From contig SUZC01000009.1 in assembly GCA_015060165.1 (NCBI GenBank), positions 1 through 64,000 on the forward strand: a DNA stretch of 64,000 nt, read 5' to 3'. Both the position numbers and the translations under genes were made by a program. Every line of letters starts with the position of its first letter. Positions within the stretch are counted from its first letter, which is position 1. The notes beneath the pieces were generated by a model that was not told the origin of the DNA, ran no database searches, and saw nothing but the letters and a program-made list of their open reading frames with translations. This DNA comes from Rikenellaceae bacterium (GTDB lineage: Bacteria; Bacteroidota; Bacteroidia; Bacteroidales; Rikenellaceae). Positions 42,165 through 51,351 of the stretch are shown here, one piece after another.

Positions 42165-44240
42165 TTATTCTACTGGGCTATACTTTAATAATATAGAATC
42201 GAGAGGCTTGTCGAGCGAGAGGGTGATGCCCTCAGCAAGCTGCTGGCCGCTTAGAGTCTGCTCCTTGCCATCGTTCTCGTTGCGCACTACATAGTTGGTG
42301 TTAGGATCAAGACCTCTGAGTTTCACCTCTATAGAGTTCTGCTTATTGTCCTTACGGCGGAATCCTACAACAATACCGGTCTTATCCGATGGGCGGTTTA
42401 ACTGATATGCCAACCACACGTCGTCACCTGTCAAATCTCCTAATCCGGTAAGCGGATAGTAATCCTCCATAAAGTACGGACGCAGCAATTTGAATTCAGC
42501 CAAAACCTTCTGCATATCGCCTATCGAACCGCGCTTTGCCGTAAGCTCCCAGTTCGTCACCATTGCGCTGCTCAAACTTGAGCGGAAGTTATAATTATCA
42601 GCTCCGTAGACTCCCGTGCCGTGCAACGGCAGGAAGAAGTTGAGTCCATAGGTGTGGCATTGATAACCATTCACCTCGCCATAGCGATAATCGGTACGCC
42701 ACAATGGAATAGAACGGCTAGTGGTTTCGAGGTCAATTCGGCGGCCACCCGATGCGCAGTTATCGATAATCATGCCAGGGAATCGCTCCAGCAGATAATC
42801 CCAATACGCATAGAGTCCCTCCACATAACGAATCTCGCGCATGCCTACTCGCCCTGGCTCATCGTAAGCCTTCCAGAAACGGGCAATCGGCATATTGAAA
42901 TCCTGACGATAATAATCGATACCATTCTCCTCAATCATATCGCCAATATATTTGCAAAGCCATTCGTTTGCCTGCTTATTGCCCAAATCGAAGAGGTAAT
43001 TATTCTTGTCGGCCTCAACCTTCAAAAGCCATTCGGGATGCTCTTTGCGGAATTGAGTACCCTCGAATGCACGCTCAGGCTCAAACCATACCATAAACTT
43101 CGCACCCACCTTATGAGCAGCGTCTGACAAAGGTTTCAAGCCGTTGGGAAAACGTGTTTTGTCAACTCTCCAATTGCCCGCATTAGTCCACCACGAGCCA
43201 CCGCTGAAATCTGGGCCACCACAACCCTCGTACCAGCCTGCATCCAACCAAAACACCTCAGGGACGATTCCAAATTGCTTGTGACGATTGATAAGCGCAA
43301 CGGCAAAATCTTCCGTCAAACAGCTGTACTCGTTGCAAGGAGCTGGGTCACCCCAGTCGAATCCTCCACACAACGGAGCGTGAGCATAGGCATTGTCGAC
43401 CTTGCGAGTATGATGTGCAAGAATAAATCGACGGAAGAGGTTGTTGCCTGTCATAAAATCATCTCCCTGCCAGAAGAGCATAGCCACAAGCGGGGTGCGG
43501 ATACTTTCGCCCGGATAGAGGTGCAAATCCATTGTTTTCATTCCCGAAGAGAGGTTTACCCCCTGCTTGCCGGTGAGTGCAATATCGGCAAACCAGGTGC
43601 CGGTCCAGCCAATACCTACCACAACACCAGCCTTGTCGGGAGTGATGATATTGAAGAACGGGTATGCCGAGATATCTGATGGACGACCATTTTGAGGCGA
43701 CATCTTCAATGGTGCGTCGGCTGAAAGTGTGCTATATAACGGACGGAAATCGGCTCTCGATGCACTGCAACCCGCTGAGTGAAGGACATCGAAATTTCCA
43801 TCAATCACGCTTCGCAGAGTAAGGTCGGTAACCTTCACATCGCGAATCTGCTTTGTGTTTGTCTTAGAGGTGTTTGCAAAATGCAGCACCCACTCTACGG
43901 CTCCAAACCACTCAAAACCCTTGATGTCGCACTTCACCTGCAATCCCGACTGCGGATCGAGATACGTTACAGTGTATGCTACAACACCCTCCTGCGCCGA
44001 TTCCTGACGACTGATGGAGTGTCTCCATTTACGAATAAATTCTGTCGAGGGTTTCCCATCGTAGACAAACGAGAATGGAGGCACTTTGCCTCGTGCAAAA
44101 GTTGAAGTTATCCACTTTCCTACATCGGTCGGAACAGCAATCTTCTGCGTTGTCTGCGCAAGAGCGTCATTCGGCATCAGCATAAACGCTGCTGCCAGAC
44201 ACACCACCAGGCGCAAGACTCTTTTCAAATTGGGTTTCAT
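42165..44240 (-). CDS. Secreted alpha-galactosidase-like enzyme, GH36
   Basis: 691 residues with a signal peptide (about 1-29). The N-terminal beta-sandwich domain is followed by a TIM barrel with VFWLDAGWYEG near 330 and KFMVWFEPERAF near 385. The nucleophile is likely Asp447 in IDYYRQDFN and the acid/base Asp503 in CASGGRRIDLETTSR. The C-terminal beta domain ends in SILLKYSPVE. GH36 enzymes release alpha-galactose and sometimes alpha-GalNAc. The gene lies 26 bp after a GxGYxYP-family gene, suggesting one operon acting on the same glycan. Confidence 0.87.
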   Translation of the reverse strand: MKPNLKRVLRLVVCLAAAFMLMPNDALAQTTQKIAVPTDVGKWITSTFARGKVPPFSFVYDGKPSTEFIRKWRHSISRQESAQEGVVAYTVTYLDPQSGLQVKCDIKGFEWFGAVEWVLHFANTSKTNTKQIRDVKVTDLTLRSVIDGNFDVLHSAGCSASRADFRPLYSTLSADAPLKMSPQNGRPSDISAYPFFNIITPDKAGVVVGIGWTGTWFADIALTGKQGVNLSSGMKTMDLHLYPGESIRTPLVAMLFWQGDDFMTGNNLFRRFILAHHTRKVDNAYAHAPLCGGFDWGDPAPCNEYSCLTEDFAVALINRHKQFGIVPEVFWLDAGWYEGCGGPDFSGGSWWTNAGNWRVDKTRFPNGLKPLSDAAHKVGAKFMVWFEPERAFEGTQFRKEHPEWLLKVEADKNNYLFDLGNKQANEWLCKYIGDMIEENGIDYYRQDFNMPIARFWKAYDEPGRVGMREIRYVEGLYAYWDYLLERFPGMIIDNCASGGRRIDLETTSRSIPLWRTDYRYGEVNGYQCHTYGLNFFLPLHGTGVYGADNYNFRSSLSSAMVTNWELTAKRGSIGDMQKVLAEFKLLRPYFMEDYYPLTGLGDLTGDDVWLAYQLNRPSDKTGIVVGFRRKDNKQNSIEVKLRGLDPNTNYVVRNENDGKEQTLSGQQLAEGITLSLDKPLDSILLKYSPVE

Positions 44241-44266
44241 AGTTTTATTATTTTGTTTTTTTATCG

Positions 44267-46165
44267 TTACTTAATCAATCCCGCTGCCGCATCGGGGTTC
44301 TCCTTAAGCCAGCGACGATACAACTCGAAGAATGTAGGCGCATCTAGCAGTTCGATACGTGGCTCAAGTTCGTTGATTTTAGCCATCACCTCCTTGTGCC
44401 AGGTTGGGCTCTTCAAAATATCACGATACCAAGCAAATGGCGTTGGGTTGCGACTCATCATATCCCACACTATAAACTCCGCATTCTTCTCTGGATTCTG
44501 CACCAAATCATCACCCGAACGCAACACAGGCATATTACCGAACAGACGTGTACGAGGAGTCTTCTGAGGCACAATACCATCGGGGCTAAACGAAGCATAA
44601 CAAGCCAAACCCTTCTCATTCAAACCTGGAGCAAAGCCATCAATCACAAAACCTGTAATTGTCAAGCCCCACTTCTCATACATAGGCTTGCAGTGAGCTG
44701 CCCAGGCATCCAAACCACAAGGGAGTCCCGACTCTCGTGGTTCTTGTAACATACCTGGCATAAGATATCCCGCGCCATTATCAGCAGCCGCAAAATAGTC
44801 GTTCGCCGATGCAGTCTTGCGTACATAATCCAAGACCATTGGAGCTCGTCGCGCCAACACAGGACTGATACACCACATCAGAGGCAAATCGCCTCTACCC
44901 TCATCGTTCCACAATCTGGGCAACACCGACGTAACCCACGAAGAGGCATCGTAATCACCCACATAGAAAATCATAAATTTTCTATCGCCAATTATTACCT
45001 TGCCATTCTCATCGAGGTACCCTCGCTGCTTGAGTTCCTCTTCGCTTACCCACTTCTGTGGATAGCTCTGCTCCAGCGGGAAGTGCTGCCAAAAAGATGC
45101 GTTAGCCATAGCTCCATAACCAATCGCATCGGCATCCTTGAAAGCATTGTATGCACTTATGATTCGACTAAACTCCCACTCAGTTGCCACCGGCGCATGG
45201 CTACCGCCCACTCTTGTCGTATATTTATATGCCCACGCTGGGAAGCCGCCAATATGACAGAATTTCTGACCCTTATTGATACGATATGCTTCGGCGAGCA
45301 TCTTCTTCAACGTAACCAAATCCTGACCAGCCTTCTGAGTAGGCTCATCGGTTGCAGGCTCGTCGCTCCAAGGAGACAGATCAAAGAAAAAGGCACCCTT
45401 GCTTACAAAGAAATCGTGATTGGTAAGGCAATGGGCATTCATCACGCTACAACCAGCGTGGTCTCGCCAATACTGGTCTAGATAGTATCCTGCATACTCA
45501 GCATTACAACGATTTGAATCCATATAGTTGTGGATATACCACTCATATGCATCGTTCTTTGCCGAACCCGTACTCTTTTTGTCGGTCTGAGGGATAGTGC
45601 CCTCGCCTGTAAACATCGATGAGCCATCTTTGTTTACAAGCCACACCTTAACTTTCAATTCTGGGCCATTCAGAATCAATCGACTATACAAACTCTCAGG
45701 CGAGGTATCATATCGCACCGCAATTAGATTTTCCACACCTGCCACAGCCGATGCCACACACGATGTAGATGCAACATTCGAATCGTAGACTACAGCACCA
45801 TTGATGTAATCTTTATAATCCTCCACCAATTTCACAACATCGTTGTAGACAACTGTATCTCGTTCCGAGAGCCAACGCCCCTCCTCGCGATAATAGTTCC
45901 ACCAAAAACGGTCCACCTCCAACTTATCGGCAACCACATACTCGATATAAATTTGTGGCGATTCACGGTTTACAATACCCTGCAACGTTGCCGTAGTATG
46001 CAACATATCCCACATATGAGGGAGATGCTCCTTATCCTTTGAATTATACTTTCTCAGATGTGTAAAATCCACATAAGCCACAGGATTGTCACCTTTGTCA
46101 CACGATGGCAAAACAAACATTGCTGCCAACAATGTTGAGATAATTATAAAAATTCTGTTTATCAT
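44267..46165 (-). CDS. GxGYxYP-family putative glycoside hydrolase lipoprotein
   Basis: 632 residues from the ATG at 46163-46165, which gives a lipoprotein signal ending at LPSC; the longer frame does not. The motif that names the family appears as GAGYLMPG near residue 485, with Met where Tyr is usual. GFPAWAYKYTTR, FYVGDYDASSW and LPLMWCISP are other parts of the barrel-like domain. The family is common in gut Bacteroidota, with no firm activity known to me. It is co-transcribed with the GH36 gene. Surface location is predicted. Confidence 0.78.
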   Translation of the reverse strand: MINRIFIIISTLLAAMFVLPSCDKGDNPVAYVDFTHLRKYNSKDKEHLPHMWDMLHTTATLQGIVNRESPQIYIEYVVADKLEVDRFWWNYYREEGRWLSERDTVVYNDVVKLVEDYKDYINGAVVYDSNVASTSCVASAVAGVENLIAVRYDTSPESLYSRLILNGPELKVKVWLVNKDGSSMFTGEGTIPQTDKKSTGSAKNDAYEWYIHNYMDSNRCNAEYAGYYLDQYWRDHAGCSVMNAHCLTNHDFFVSKGAFFFDLSPWSDEPATDEPTQKAGQDLVTLKKMLAEAYRINKGQKFCHIGGFPAWAYKYTTRVGGSHAPVATEWEFSRIISAYNAFKDADAIGYGAMANASFWQHFPLEQSYPQKWVSEEELKQRGYLDENGKVIIGDRKFMIFYVGDYDASSWVTSVLPRLWNDEGRGDLPLMWCISPVLARRAPMVLDYVRKTASANDYFAAADNGAGYLMPGMLQEPRESGLPCGLDAWAAHCKPMYEKWGLTITGFVIDGFAPGLNEKGLACYASFSPDGIVPQKTPRTRLFGNMPVLRSGDDLVQNPEKNAEFIVWDMMSRNPTPFAWYRDILKSPTWHKEVMAKINELEPRIELLDAPTFFELYRRWLKENPDAAAGLIK

Positions 46166-46190
46166 AATCTCGTCTAAAAATGTTTCTATA

Positions 46191-46198
46191 CAAATATA
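46191..46198 (-). promoter_or_regulatory. -7 element of the GxGYxYP-GH36 operon
   Basis: TATATTTG on the minus strand, 25 bp before the start. No -33 box is clear. Confidence 0.45.
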
Positions 46199-46219
46199 GA
46201 GTTTTTTATTTGAAATCAC

Positions 46220-46227
46220 TATCTTTG
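46220..46227 (+). promoter_or_regulatory. -7 element of rmuC
   Basis: TATCTTTG, 26 bp before the rmuC start, in the divergent region. Confidence 0.5.
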
Positions 46228-46253
46228 TTATAATTAAAAACCCATCTACGATT

Positions 46254-47606
46254 ATGGAAACATCAATTTACCTCATAATACTCGTTGTCGCATTGGTCGT
46301 GGCTCTTGCAATTTTCATCACATTGCACATCATTCAGCGTGGCAAGATTATGCAGCTCACCAACCAAATTACCGTAAACAAGGAGGAGTTGCAGATTGCA
46401 AATAACCATCTGCAGAGCGAGATAACGGCCCACCAGCAAACTCAACAGGCTCTACAAGAGGAGAAGATTGCCCACATTAAAATTGCAACCGAGCTGGAAG
46501 CCGAGCGTCGCTCAATAGACGACAAGGTACGTTCGCAGCAAGATATGGAAAAAAGCCTACGCGAGGAGTTTCGCAATTTGGCAGGTGATGTATTAGGCGA
46601 ACAGAGCCGCCGTTTCAAGCAGGAGAATCAGGAGTCGATAGATGTGATTCTAAAACCTTTCAAAGATAACATCCGCGAATTCCGCGAGCGAGTTGAGAGC
46701 ATATATAGCCACCAGAACGAGCAGAGCGGAGAGTTAAAGAACGAACTCAAGCGCCTTCGCGAACTCAACTCTCAGATTACAACCGAGACAACCAATCTCA
46801 CCAACGCTCTCAAAGGTAATTCCAAGGTTCAGGGTGATTGGGGCGAAGTTATTTTGGAGACCATACTCGATAACTCCAACCTTATTCGTGGCGTTCACTA
46901 TTACACGCAACATAATATCAAGGACGAACAGGGCAACAATCTACGTCCCGATGTCATCCTGAATCTACCCAATAACAAGCAGATAATCATCGACTCTAAG
47001 GTGTCGCTAACGGCTTATGTCAACTCTTCACAGGCAGAGACCGAGATTGAACGAAAGACCGCATTGGCTGCCCATATAGCTTCAATGCGCCAACACATCA
47101 AGGAGCTGGGCAGCAAACGCTATCAGCAGCTGGTTCAGTCGCCCGATTTTGTTATAATGTTTGTCCCCAACGAGCCGGCGTTCCTGCAAGCACTCCAAGA
47201 GGACCATTCGATTTGGAACGATGCCTACGACAAGAAGGTGATTATATCGTCGCCAACCAATCTCTTTGCATTGTTGAAGATTGTCGATGATCTGTGGCGT
47301 CGGGATGATCAAAACAAGAACCAAGAGAATATCATCAAATATGGTGTAGCTCTTTACGAGCAGTTGGTAGCCTTCACTTCGGCACTCGAAGGAGTGGGCA
47401 CAGGACTCGACCAGGCTCGAGCTAAATACGAGGAGGCATACAAACGTCTGTTTACGGGCAATAACAACATAGTCCGTACGGGTGAGCGTCTGCGAAAACT
47501 GGGTCTTCCCACTTTGCGTCGCCAATCACAACGGATATTGGAAGAGTGTGAAGCAAAGGAGGCAGAGCAACTTCTGGAACAACAAAATAGTGATAACGAT
47601 GAGTAA
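46254..47606 (+). CDS. rmuC: DNA recombination protein RmuC
   Basis: 450 residues. One N-terminal membrane helix (about 4-26) precedes a coiled coil (about 35-120) and the RmuC nuclease-like domain (about 180-390; VQGDWGEVILETILDNSNL, RPDVILNLPNNKQIIIDSKVS, DFVIMFVPNEPAFLQAL). RmuC limits inversions at short repeats in E. coli. Acidic and Lys residues of a PD-(D/E)xK-like core are present (PDV ... IDSKVS). The start of the next gene overlaps its last codons. Confidence 0.93.
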   Translation: METSIYLIILVVALVVALAIFITLHIIQRGKIMQLTNQITVNKEELQIANNHLQSEITAHQQTQQALQEEKIAHIKIATELEAERRSIDDKVRSQQDMEKSLREEFRNLAGDVLGEQSRRFKQENQESIDVILKPFKDNIREFRERVESIYSHQNEQSGELKNELKRLRELNSQITTETTNLTNALKGNSKVQGDWGEVILETILDNSNLIRGVHYYTQHNIKDEQGNNLRPDVILNLPNNKQIIIDSKVSLTAYVNSSQAETEIERKTALAAHIASMRQHIKELGSKRYQQLVQSPDFVIMFVPNEPAFLQALQEDHSIWNDAYDKKVIISSPTNLFALLKIVDDLWRRDDQNKNQENIIKYGVALYEQLVAFTSALEGVGTGLDQARAKYEEAYKRLFTGNNNIVRTGERLRKLGLPTLRRQSQRILEECEAKEAEQLLEQQNSDNDE

Positions 47607-47949
47607 CAATAAAAGCGTATTTTGGCAGCGATTGGACGAGTTGCTTGCCACTTCTCAGATTGTGATCGACCGACCAAAGGGCTCTTGCCATCCTCGTTTC
47701 CCTGAGATTGTATATCAACTCGATTATGGATATCTCGATGCCACCACCTCGAACGATGGTGAGGGACTGGATGTGTGGCTCGGCTCGGAGCCCGATAAAG
47801 GATTGGTTGCCGTAATATGTACGGTAGACCTCGACAAGCGCGATGCCGAGATGAAACTTATGGTTGGTTGCACCGAAGAGCAGATGCGATACATCGAAGA
47901 CTTCTACAATAATTGGCCCGATATGGGCGGATATATTGTGCGTAGATAA
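47599..47949 (+). CDS. Short inorganic-pyrophosphatase-like protein
   Basis: 116 residues from the ATG at 47599, overlapping the rmuC end by 8 bp and so coupled to it. IDRPKGSCHPRFPEIVYQLDYGYLD and DGEGLDVWLGS match the short family-I-like pyrophosphatases of 110-120 residues, in which DGxxxD holds metal. It could hydrolyse pyrophosphate or another diphosphate; activity is not certain, as the usual full set of acidic ligands of the 175-residue enzymes is not present. Confidence 0.7.
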   Translation: MSNNKSVFWQRLDELLATSQIVIDRPKGSCHPRFPEIVYQLDYGYLDATTSNDGEGLDVWLGSEPDKGLVAVICTVDLDKRDAEMKLMVGCTEEQMRYIEDFYNNWPDMGGYIVRR

Positions 47950-47995
47950 TGGTTTTATAAATAGCTGCCACATTGTCTAAATGTGGTCAAAATGT

Positions 47996-48030
47996 AGCCG
48001 GGAATGATCAAAATCTTCTCGGCTGTTTTT
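47996..48030 (+). terminator. Terminator after the rmuC operon
   Basis: AGCCGGGA (47996-48003) pairs with TCTCGGCT (48017-48024) with one G-U, then GTTTTTG. A separate hairpin CCACATT/AATGTGG lies just before it (47968-47986). Confidence 0.65.
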
Positions 48031-48107
48031 GTATTATGCTGAAAAATAGTGAAATGAAAACACTCTTTTATTTTTATTTTACAAAATTTATAAAAATAAT
48101 TAAAAAA

Positions 48108-48141
48108 TTGTTGTATTTCTCGCCCATACTATATATATTTG
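48108..48141 (+). promoter_or_regulatory. Promoter of the ROK regulator gene
   Basis: TTG/TTGT (48108-48114), about 20 nt, TATATTTG (48134-48141). Confidence 0.6.
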
Positions 48142-48149
48142 TAAAAGGA

Positions 48150-48165
48150 TATTTAAATTTAAATA
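48150..48165. promoter_or_regulatory. 16-bp palindrome at the ROK gene start, candidate operator
   Basis: TATTTAAATTTAAATA is a perfect palindrome placed at the expected transcription start and 12 bp before the ATG. A ROK repressor could bind it to control its own gene. This is an inference from position and symmetry. Confidence 0.5.
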
Positions 48166-48177
48166 GCAGAGAGATAT

Positions 48178-49407
48178 ATGGCATCTTTAACCGAATTTTT
48201 TAACAATGAGCCTAACGAAAAACTCAAAGGCGTCACCCATAAGAATATTGCAATTAAACGCAACATCATTGCCTATATGGCAATCAACGGCGAGTGCTCG
48301 CACTCGGAATTGACCAAGGAGTTGCACATCAGTGTACCCACAATCACCAAATTGGTCCAGGAACTTATCGATGAAAACATTGTTGTTGATTTGGGTAAGG
48401 TAGAGACCCCTGGAGGTCGTCGACCCAACGTCTTCGGTCTGGCTAATTCGGCTATATACTTCGTGGGAGTCAACGTCGGTCGTGATAATATGACCTACGT
48501 GGTTACCGACCTGCAGAATAATATCATCAAGGAGGTTACCGATAACTCTTTTGAGCTGCAGGATCGCACCCAGTGCCTAGAGAAGATTTGCAGCAACATT
48601 GAGGAGTTTGTCGACACTTGCGGAATTGACCGCTCAAAAATTCTTGGTGTTGGAGTCTCAATCGTGGGTCGAGTAAATCCCGAAACGGGCCGTAGCTATG
48701 CCTATTTCACTTCAAGCGAAGAGTCGTTGCGTGATATCATCCAGGAGCGAATAAAGATTCGAGTACTGCTTGAAAACGATACCCGTGCTCGCTGCTATGC
48801 CGAGTATAACTGTAGTCGCTCAAAGGTAGTCAACGATTTAATCTATCTGCATTTGGGTCGTGGTGTTGCGATCGGAATCGTAATCGATGGAAAACTTTAC
48901 TATGGAAAGAACGGTTTCGCTGGTGAGTTTGGTCACATTCCGTTCTTTGACAATGAGACCATCTGTGCCTGCGGAAAGAAGGGCTGTTTGGAGACTGAGG
49001 TTTCGGGTATAGCCATTGAGGAGAAGATGGTCAAGATGATAAAGAGTGGCGTAAATACTATCCTGCGCGACAAATTTGACCGCGGCGAGCAGATTCATAT
49101 CAACGACATTATTGCTGCAGCCCGCAACGATGATAACCTTTCAATCGAACTTATCGAAGAGGTAGGAGAGAAGTTGGGTAAGGCAGTCGCATTCCTAATC
49201 AATATTTTCAATCCCGAGACAATCATCGTAGGTGGAAATTTGGCAGCTGCCGGCGATTACATTATGCTTCCGCTCAAGGCTTCTACAAACAAGTACTCGT
49301 TGAATCTGGTTTATCGTGATACCAAGTTCCGCCAGTCGAAGATGTCGGAGAATGCTTGTGCGTGGGGCGTAGCAATGCTTATCCACAATAAGATTATCGG
49401 ATTGTAA
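48178..49407 (+). CDS. ROK-family transcriptional regulator (NagC/Mlc-like)
   Basis: 409 residues. The N-terminal winged helix (about 25-85) has HSELTKELHISVPTITKLVQ. The ROK domain follows: GVGVSIVGRVNPETG, LLENDTRARCYAEY with the catalytic-type Asp, GFAGEFGHIPF and the zinc motif CACGKKGCLE. The kinase-type DxGGT loop is replaced by NVGRDN, so it is more likely a sugar-sensing repressor than a kinase. The inducer is unknown. No sugar operon is adjacent, except glycosidases elsewhere in this window that might be targets. Confidence 0.88.
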   Translation: MASLTEFFNNEPNEKLKGVTHKNIAIKRNIIAYMAINGECSHSELTKELHISVPTITKLVQELIDENIVVDLGKVETPGGRRPNVFGLANSAIYFVGVNVGRDNMTYVVTDLQNNIIKEVTDNSFELQDRTQCLEKICSNIEEFVDTCGIDRSKILGVGVSIVGRVNPETGRSYAYFTSSEESLRDIIQERIKIRVLLENDTRARCYAEYNCSRSKVVNDLIYLHLGRGVAIGIVIDGKLYYGKNGFAGEFGHIPFFDNETICACGKKGCLETEVSGIAIEEKMVKMIKSGVNTILRDKFDRGEQIHINDIIAAARNDDNLSIELIEEVGEKLGKAVAFLINIFNPETIIVGGNLAAAGDYIMLPLKASTNKYSLNLVYRDTKFRQSKMSENACAWGVAMLIHNKIIGL

Positions 49408-49463
49408 TAGTTCCAGGTGGATCATAAGGGGCCCATTGTCGAGGAGTTAACAGAGAAAATAGT

Positions 49464-49988
49464 ATGAATATTGAAGGCTCTATATGCCGACTGAGAGCAT
49501 TGGAACCCTCCGATTTGGAGGCAATGTATGGCTGGGAGAACGATGTGGAGTTGTGGCGCACCAGTGGAGCCACAGCCCCATTCTCGCACCATCAGCTCTC
49601 CTCGCTAATCATCGAGCAACAATACGATATCTATGCCACTCGTCAACAGAGATTGGTTATCGATGCTCAAATCGATGGCACGCAGGTAGCTGTCGGCGCT
49701 ATCGATCTGCTCGATTTTGACCCCAAGAACCGACGTGCAGGCGTGGGAATTATAATCTCTTCGGGGTATCGTCGTCGGGGGTATGCAGCCGATGCTTTAC
49801 GAAGTATTGAGAGATATGCCCGCGAGATATTGATGTTGCATCAGTTATGGTGTAGCGTAGCAGAAGACAATCAGGCGAGTCTGGCCTTGTTCGATGGTGC
49901 TGGCTACGAGCGATGCGGTATTCGCCGCGATTGGATTATCACTCAGCAGGAGGCTCTGTCGGAGATTCTTTTTCAGAAGATTTTGTAA
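49464..49988 (+). CDS. GNAT-family N-acetyltransferase (RimJ/RimL-like)
   Basis: 174 residues. The N-terminal ICRLRALEPSDLEAMYGWEND is typical of RimL-like enzymes. Motif A is present as VGIIISSGYRRRGYAADALRSI, split around the RRxGxA pyrophosphate loop. SVAEDNQASLALFDGAGYE is motif B. It acetylates an amine, such as a ribosomal protein N-terminus or a small molecule. It lies 56 bp after the ROK gene and may share its transcript. Confidence 0.87.
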   Translation: MNIEGSICRLRALEPSDLEAMYGWENDVELWRTSGATAPFSHHQLSSLIIEQQYDIYATRQQRLVIDAQIDGTQVAVGAIDLLDFDPKNRRAGVGIIISSGYRRRGYAADALRSIERYAREILMLHQLWCSVAEDNQASLALFDGAGYERCGIRRDWIITQQEALSEILFQKIL

Positions 49989-50101
49989 TTCTATTTGGGT
50001 AGATTGAACATAACAACCAGCCCAACGGCTGAAGTCTGAAATTGTGATAAGACAGGAGAAAGAGAGAATAAAAACGAAACCAATACTAAAACTTTAAAAC
50101 T

Positions 50102-51262
50102 ATGAAGAAGTACTTATTTCTTTTGATGGCCGCTGTCGGATTGGTAGCAAACGCTTCGGCACAGCAGGCGTTGTGGGGAGCCTCGAAGGTGGTATCTCCC
50201 GAACTCAACAAAGATAGAAGTGTTACATTCCGTTTGGATGCACCCGATGCAAAGAAGGTGAGTGTGGTGGGTGATTTCACCACCCTTGATGGCAAGAGTA
50301 TCGCACGTGCCGATATGGTACGTGGCGAGAAGGGCATCTGGGAGTGGACCTCGCCAGCGCTTATTTCAGAACTTTTCTATTACAGTTTTGTTGTCGACGG
50401 CTTGAAGATTAATGACCCTGCCAACGTCTATTTCAATCGCGATTTTGCTTCTATGGCTAATATCGTGATTGTAGGCGGTGGATATGGCGACAACTATGTG
50501 GCTCACGATGTGGCACATGGTAGCTTGAAACGCGAGTGGTATCATAGCCCTACTCTCGGTTTCGACCGTCGTGTTACTGTATACACTCCCGCAGGCTACG
50601 AGCAGAGCAAGAAGAAGTATCCAGTACTCTATCTGTTGCACGGTTCGGGTGGTGATGAGGAGGCCTGGATTATTCAGGGCCGCACTCAGCACATCATGGA
50701 CAACCTCATCGCTCAGGGCAAGTGCGAGCCTATGATTGTCGTGATTACCAATGGTAACAATTGGCAGCAGGCAGCTCCCGGCGAGACCGCCGAAGGTTTG
50801 GTTTACCCATCACGCAGAGTGAGAATGAAGCCAAAGAATGATGCAAGTTTCGTCGATTCGTTTGGCGATATTATCAATCACATTGAGTCGAACTATCGCG
50901 TAATACGCAAACCCGAGGGTCGTGCTGTTGCAGGATTGTCGATGGGTGGTGGCCACTCATTCAGAATCTCATACTCTTATCCTAAGATGTTTGATTATGT
51001 AGGTCTGTTCTCGGCTTCTGTAAACAACGTAACCGACGAGAAGGTTGCTGCTCAGTTGGCCGCACAGCGCGATAATGGATTTAAGCTCTATTGGATTGCT
51101 TGCGGCAAGACCGACTTCCTTTATAAAAACAACATAGCATATATGAAGTATCTTGACAAGATAGACTTCCCATATGAGTATCGCGAGAGTGAAGGTGGTC
51201 ACACTTGGCGTAATTGGAGAATGTACATTTCGGAGTTCGTACCGATGCTGTTTAAGAAGTAG
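50102..51262 (+). CDS. Secreted esterase with CBM48-like N-terminal domain (CE1-like)
   Basis: 386 residues with a signal peptide (MKKYLFLLMAAVGLVANASA). Residues about 35-125 form an E-set/CBM48 sandwich (VTFRLDAPDAKKVSVVGDF, then IWEWTSPAL). The alpha/beta-hydrolase follows, with YLLHGSGGDEEAW, nucleophile Ser in AVAGLSMGGGHSF, and His in ESEGGHTWRNW. Gut Bacteroidota use such feruloyl or acetyl esterases to unmask hemicellulose. It is monocistronic, so the substrate is not shown. Confidence 0.9.
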   Translation: MKKYLFLLMAAVGLVANASAQQALWGASKVVSPELNKDRSVTFRLDAPDAKKVSVVGDFTTLDGKSIARADMVRGEKGIWEWTSPALISELFYYSFVVDGLKINDPANVYFNRDFASMANIVIVGGGYGDNYVAHDVAHGSLKREWYHSPTLGFDRRVTVYTPAGYEQSKKKYPVLYLLHGSGGDEEAWIIQGRTQHIMDNLIAQGKCEPMIVVITNGNNWQQAAPGETAEGLVYPSRRVRMKPKNDASFVDSFGDIINHIESNYRVIRKPEGRAVAGLSMGGGHSFRISYSYPKMFDYVGLFSASVNNVTDEKVAAQLAAQRDNGFKLYWIACGKTDFLYKNNIAYMKYLDKIDFPYEYRESEGGHTWRNWRMYISEFVPMLFKK

Positions 51263-51290
51263 TTCTCGCATCGCAACCTACTTAAAATAA

Positions 51291-51338
51291 AACACAAAGA
51301 GAGCCAACCCAATCAAACAGGTCGGCTCTCTTTGTGTT
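51291..51338. terminator. 15-bp hairpin between the convergent esterase and GH78-like genes
   Basis: Arms 51291-51305 and 51324-51338 are perfectly complementary. It is T-rich on the minus side only. Confidence 0.75.
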
Positions 51339-51351
51339 ATCTTGCACCAGA

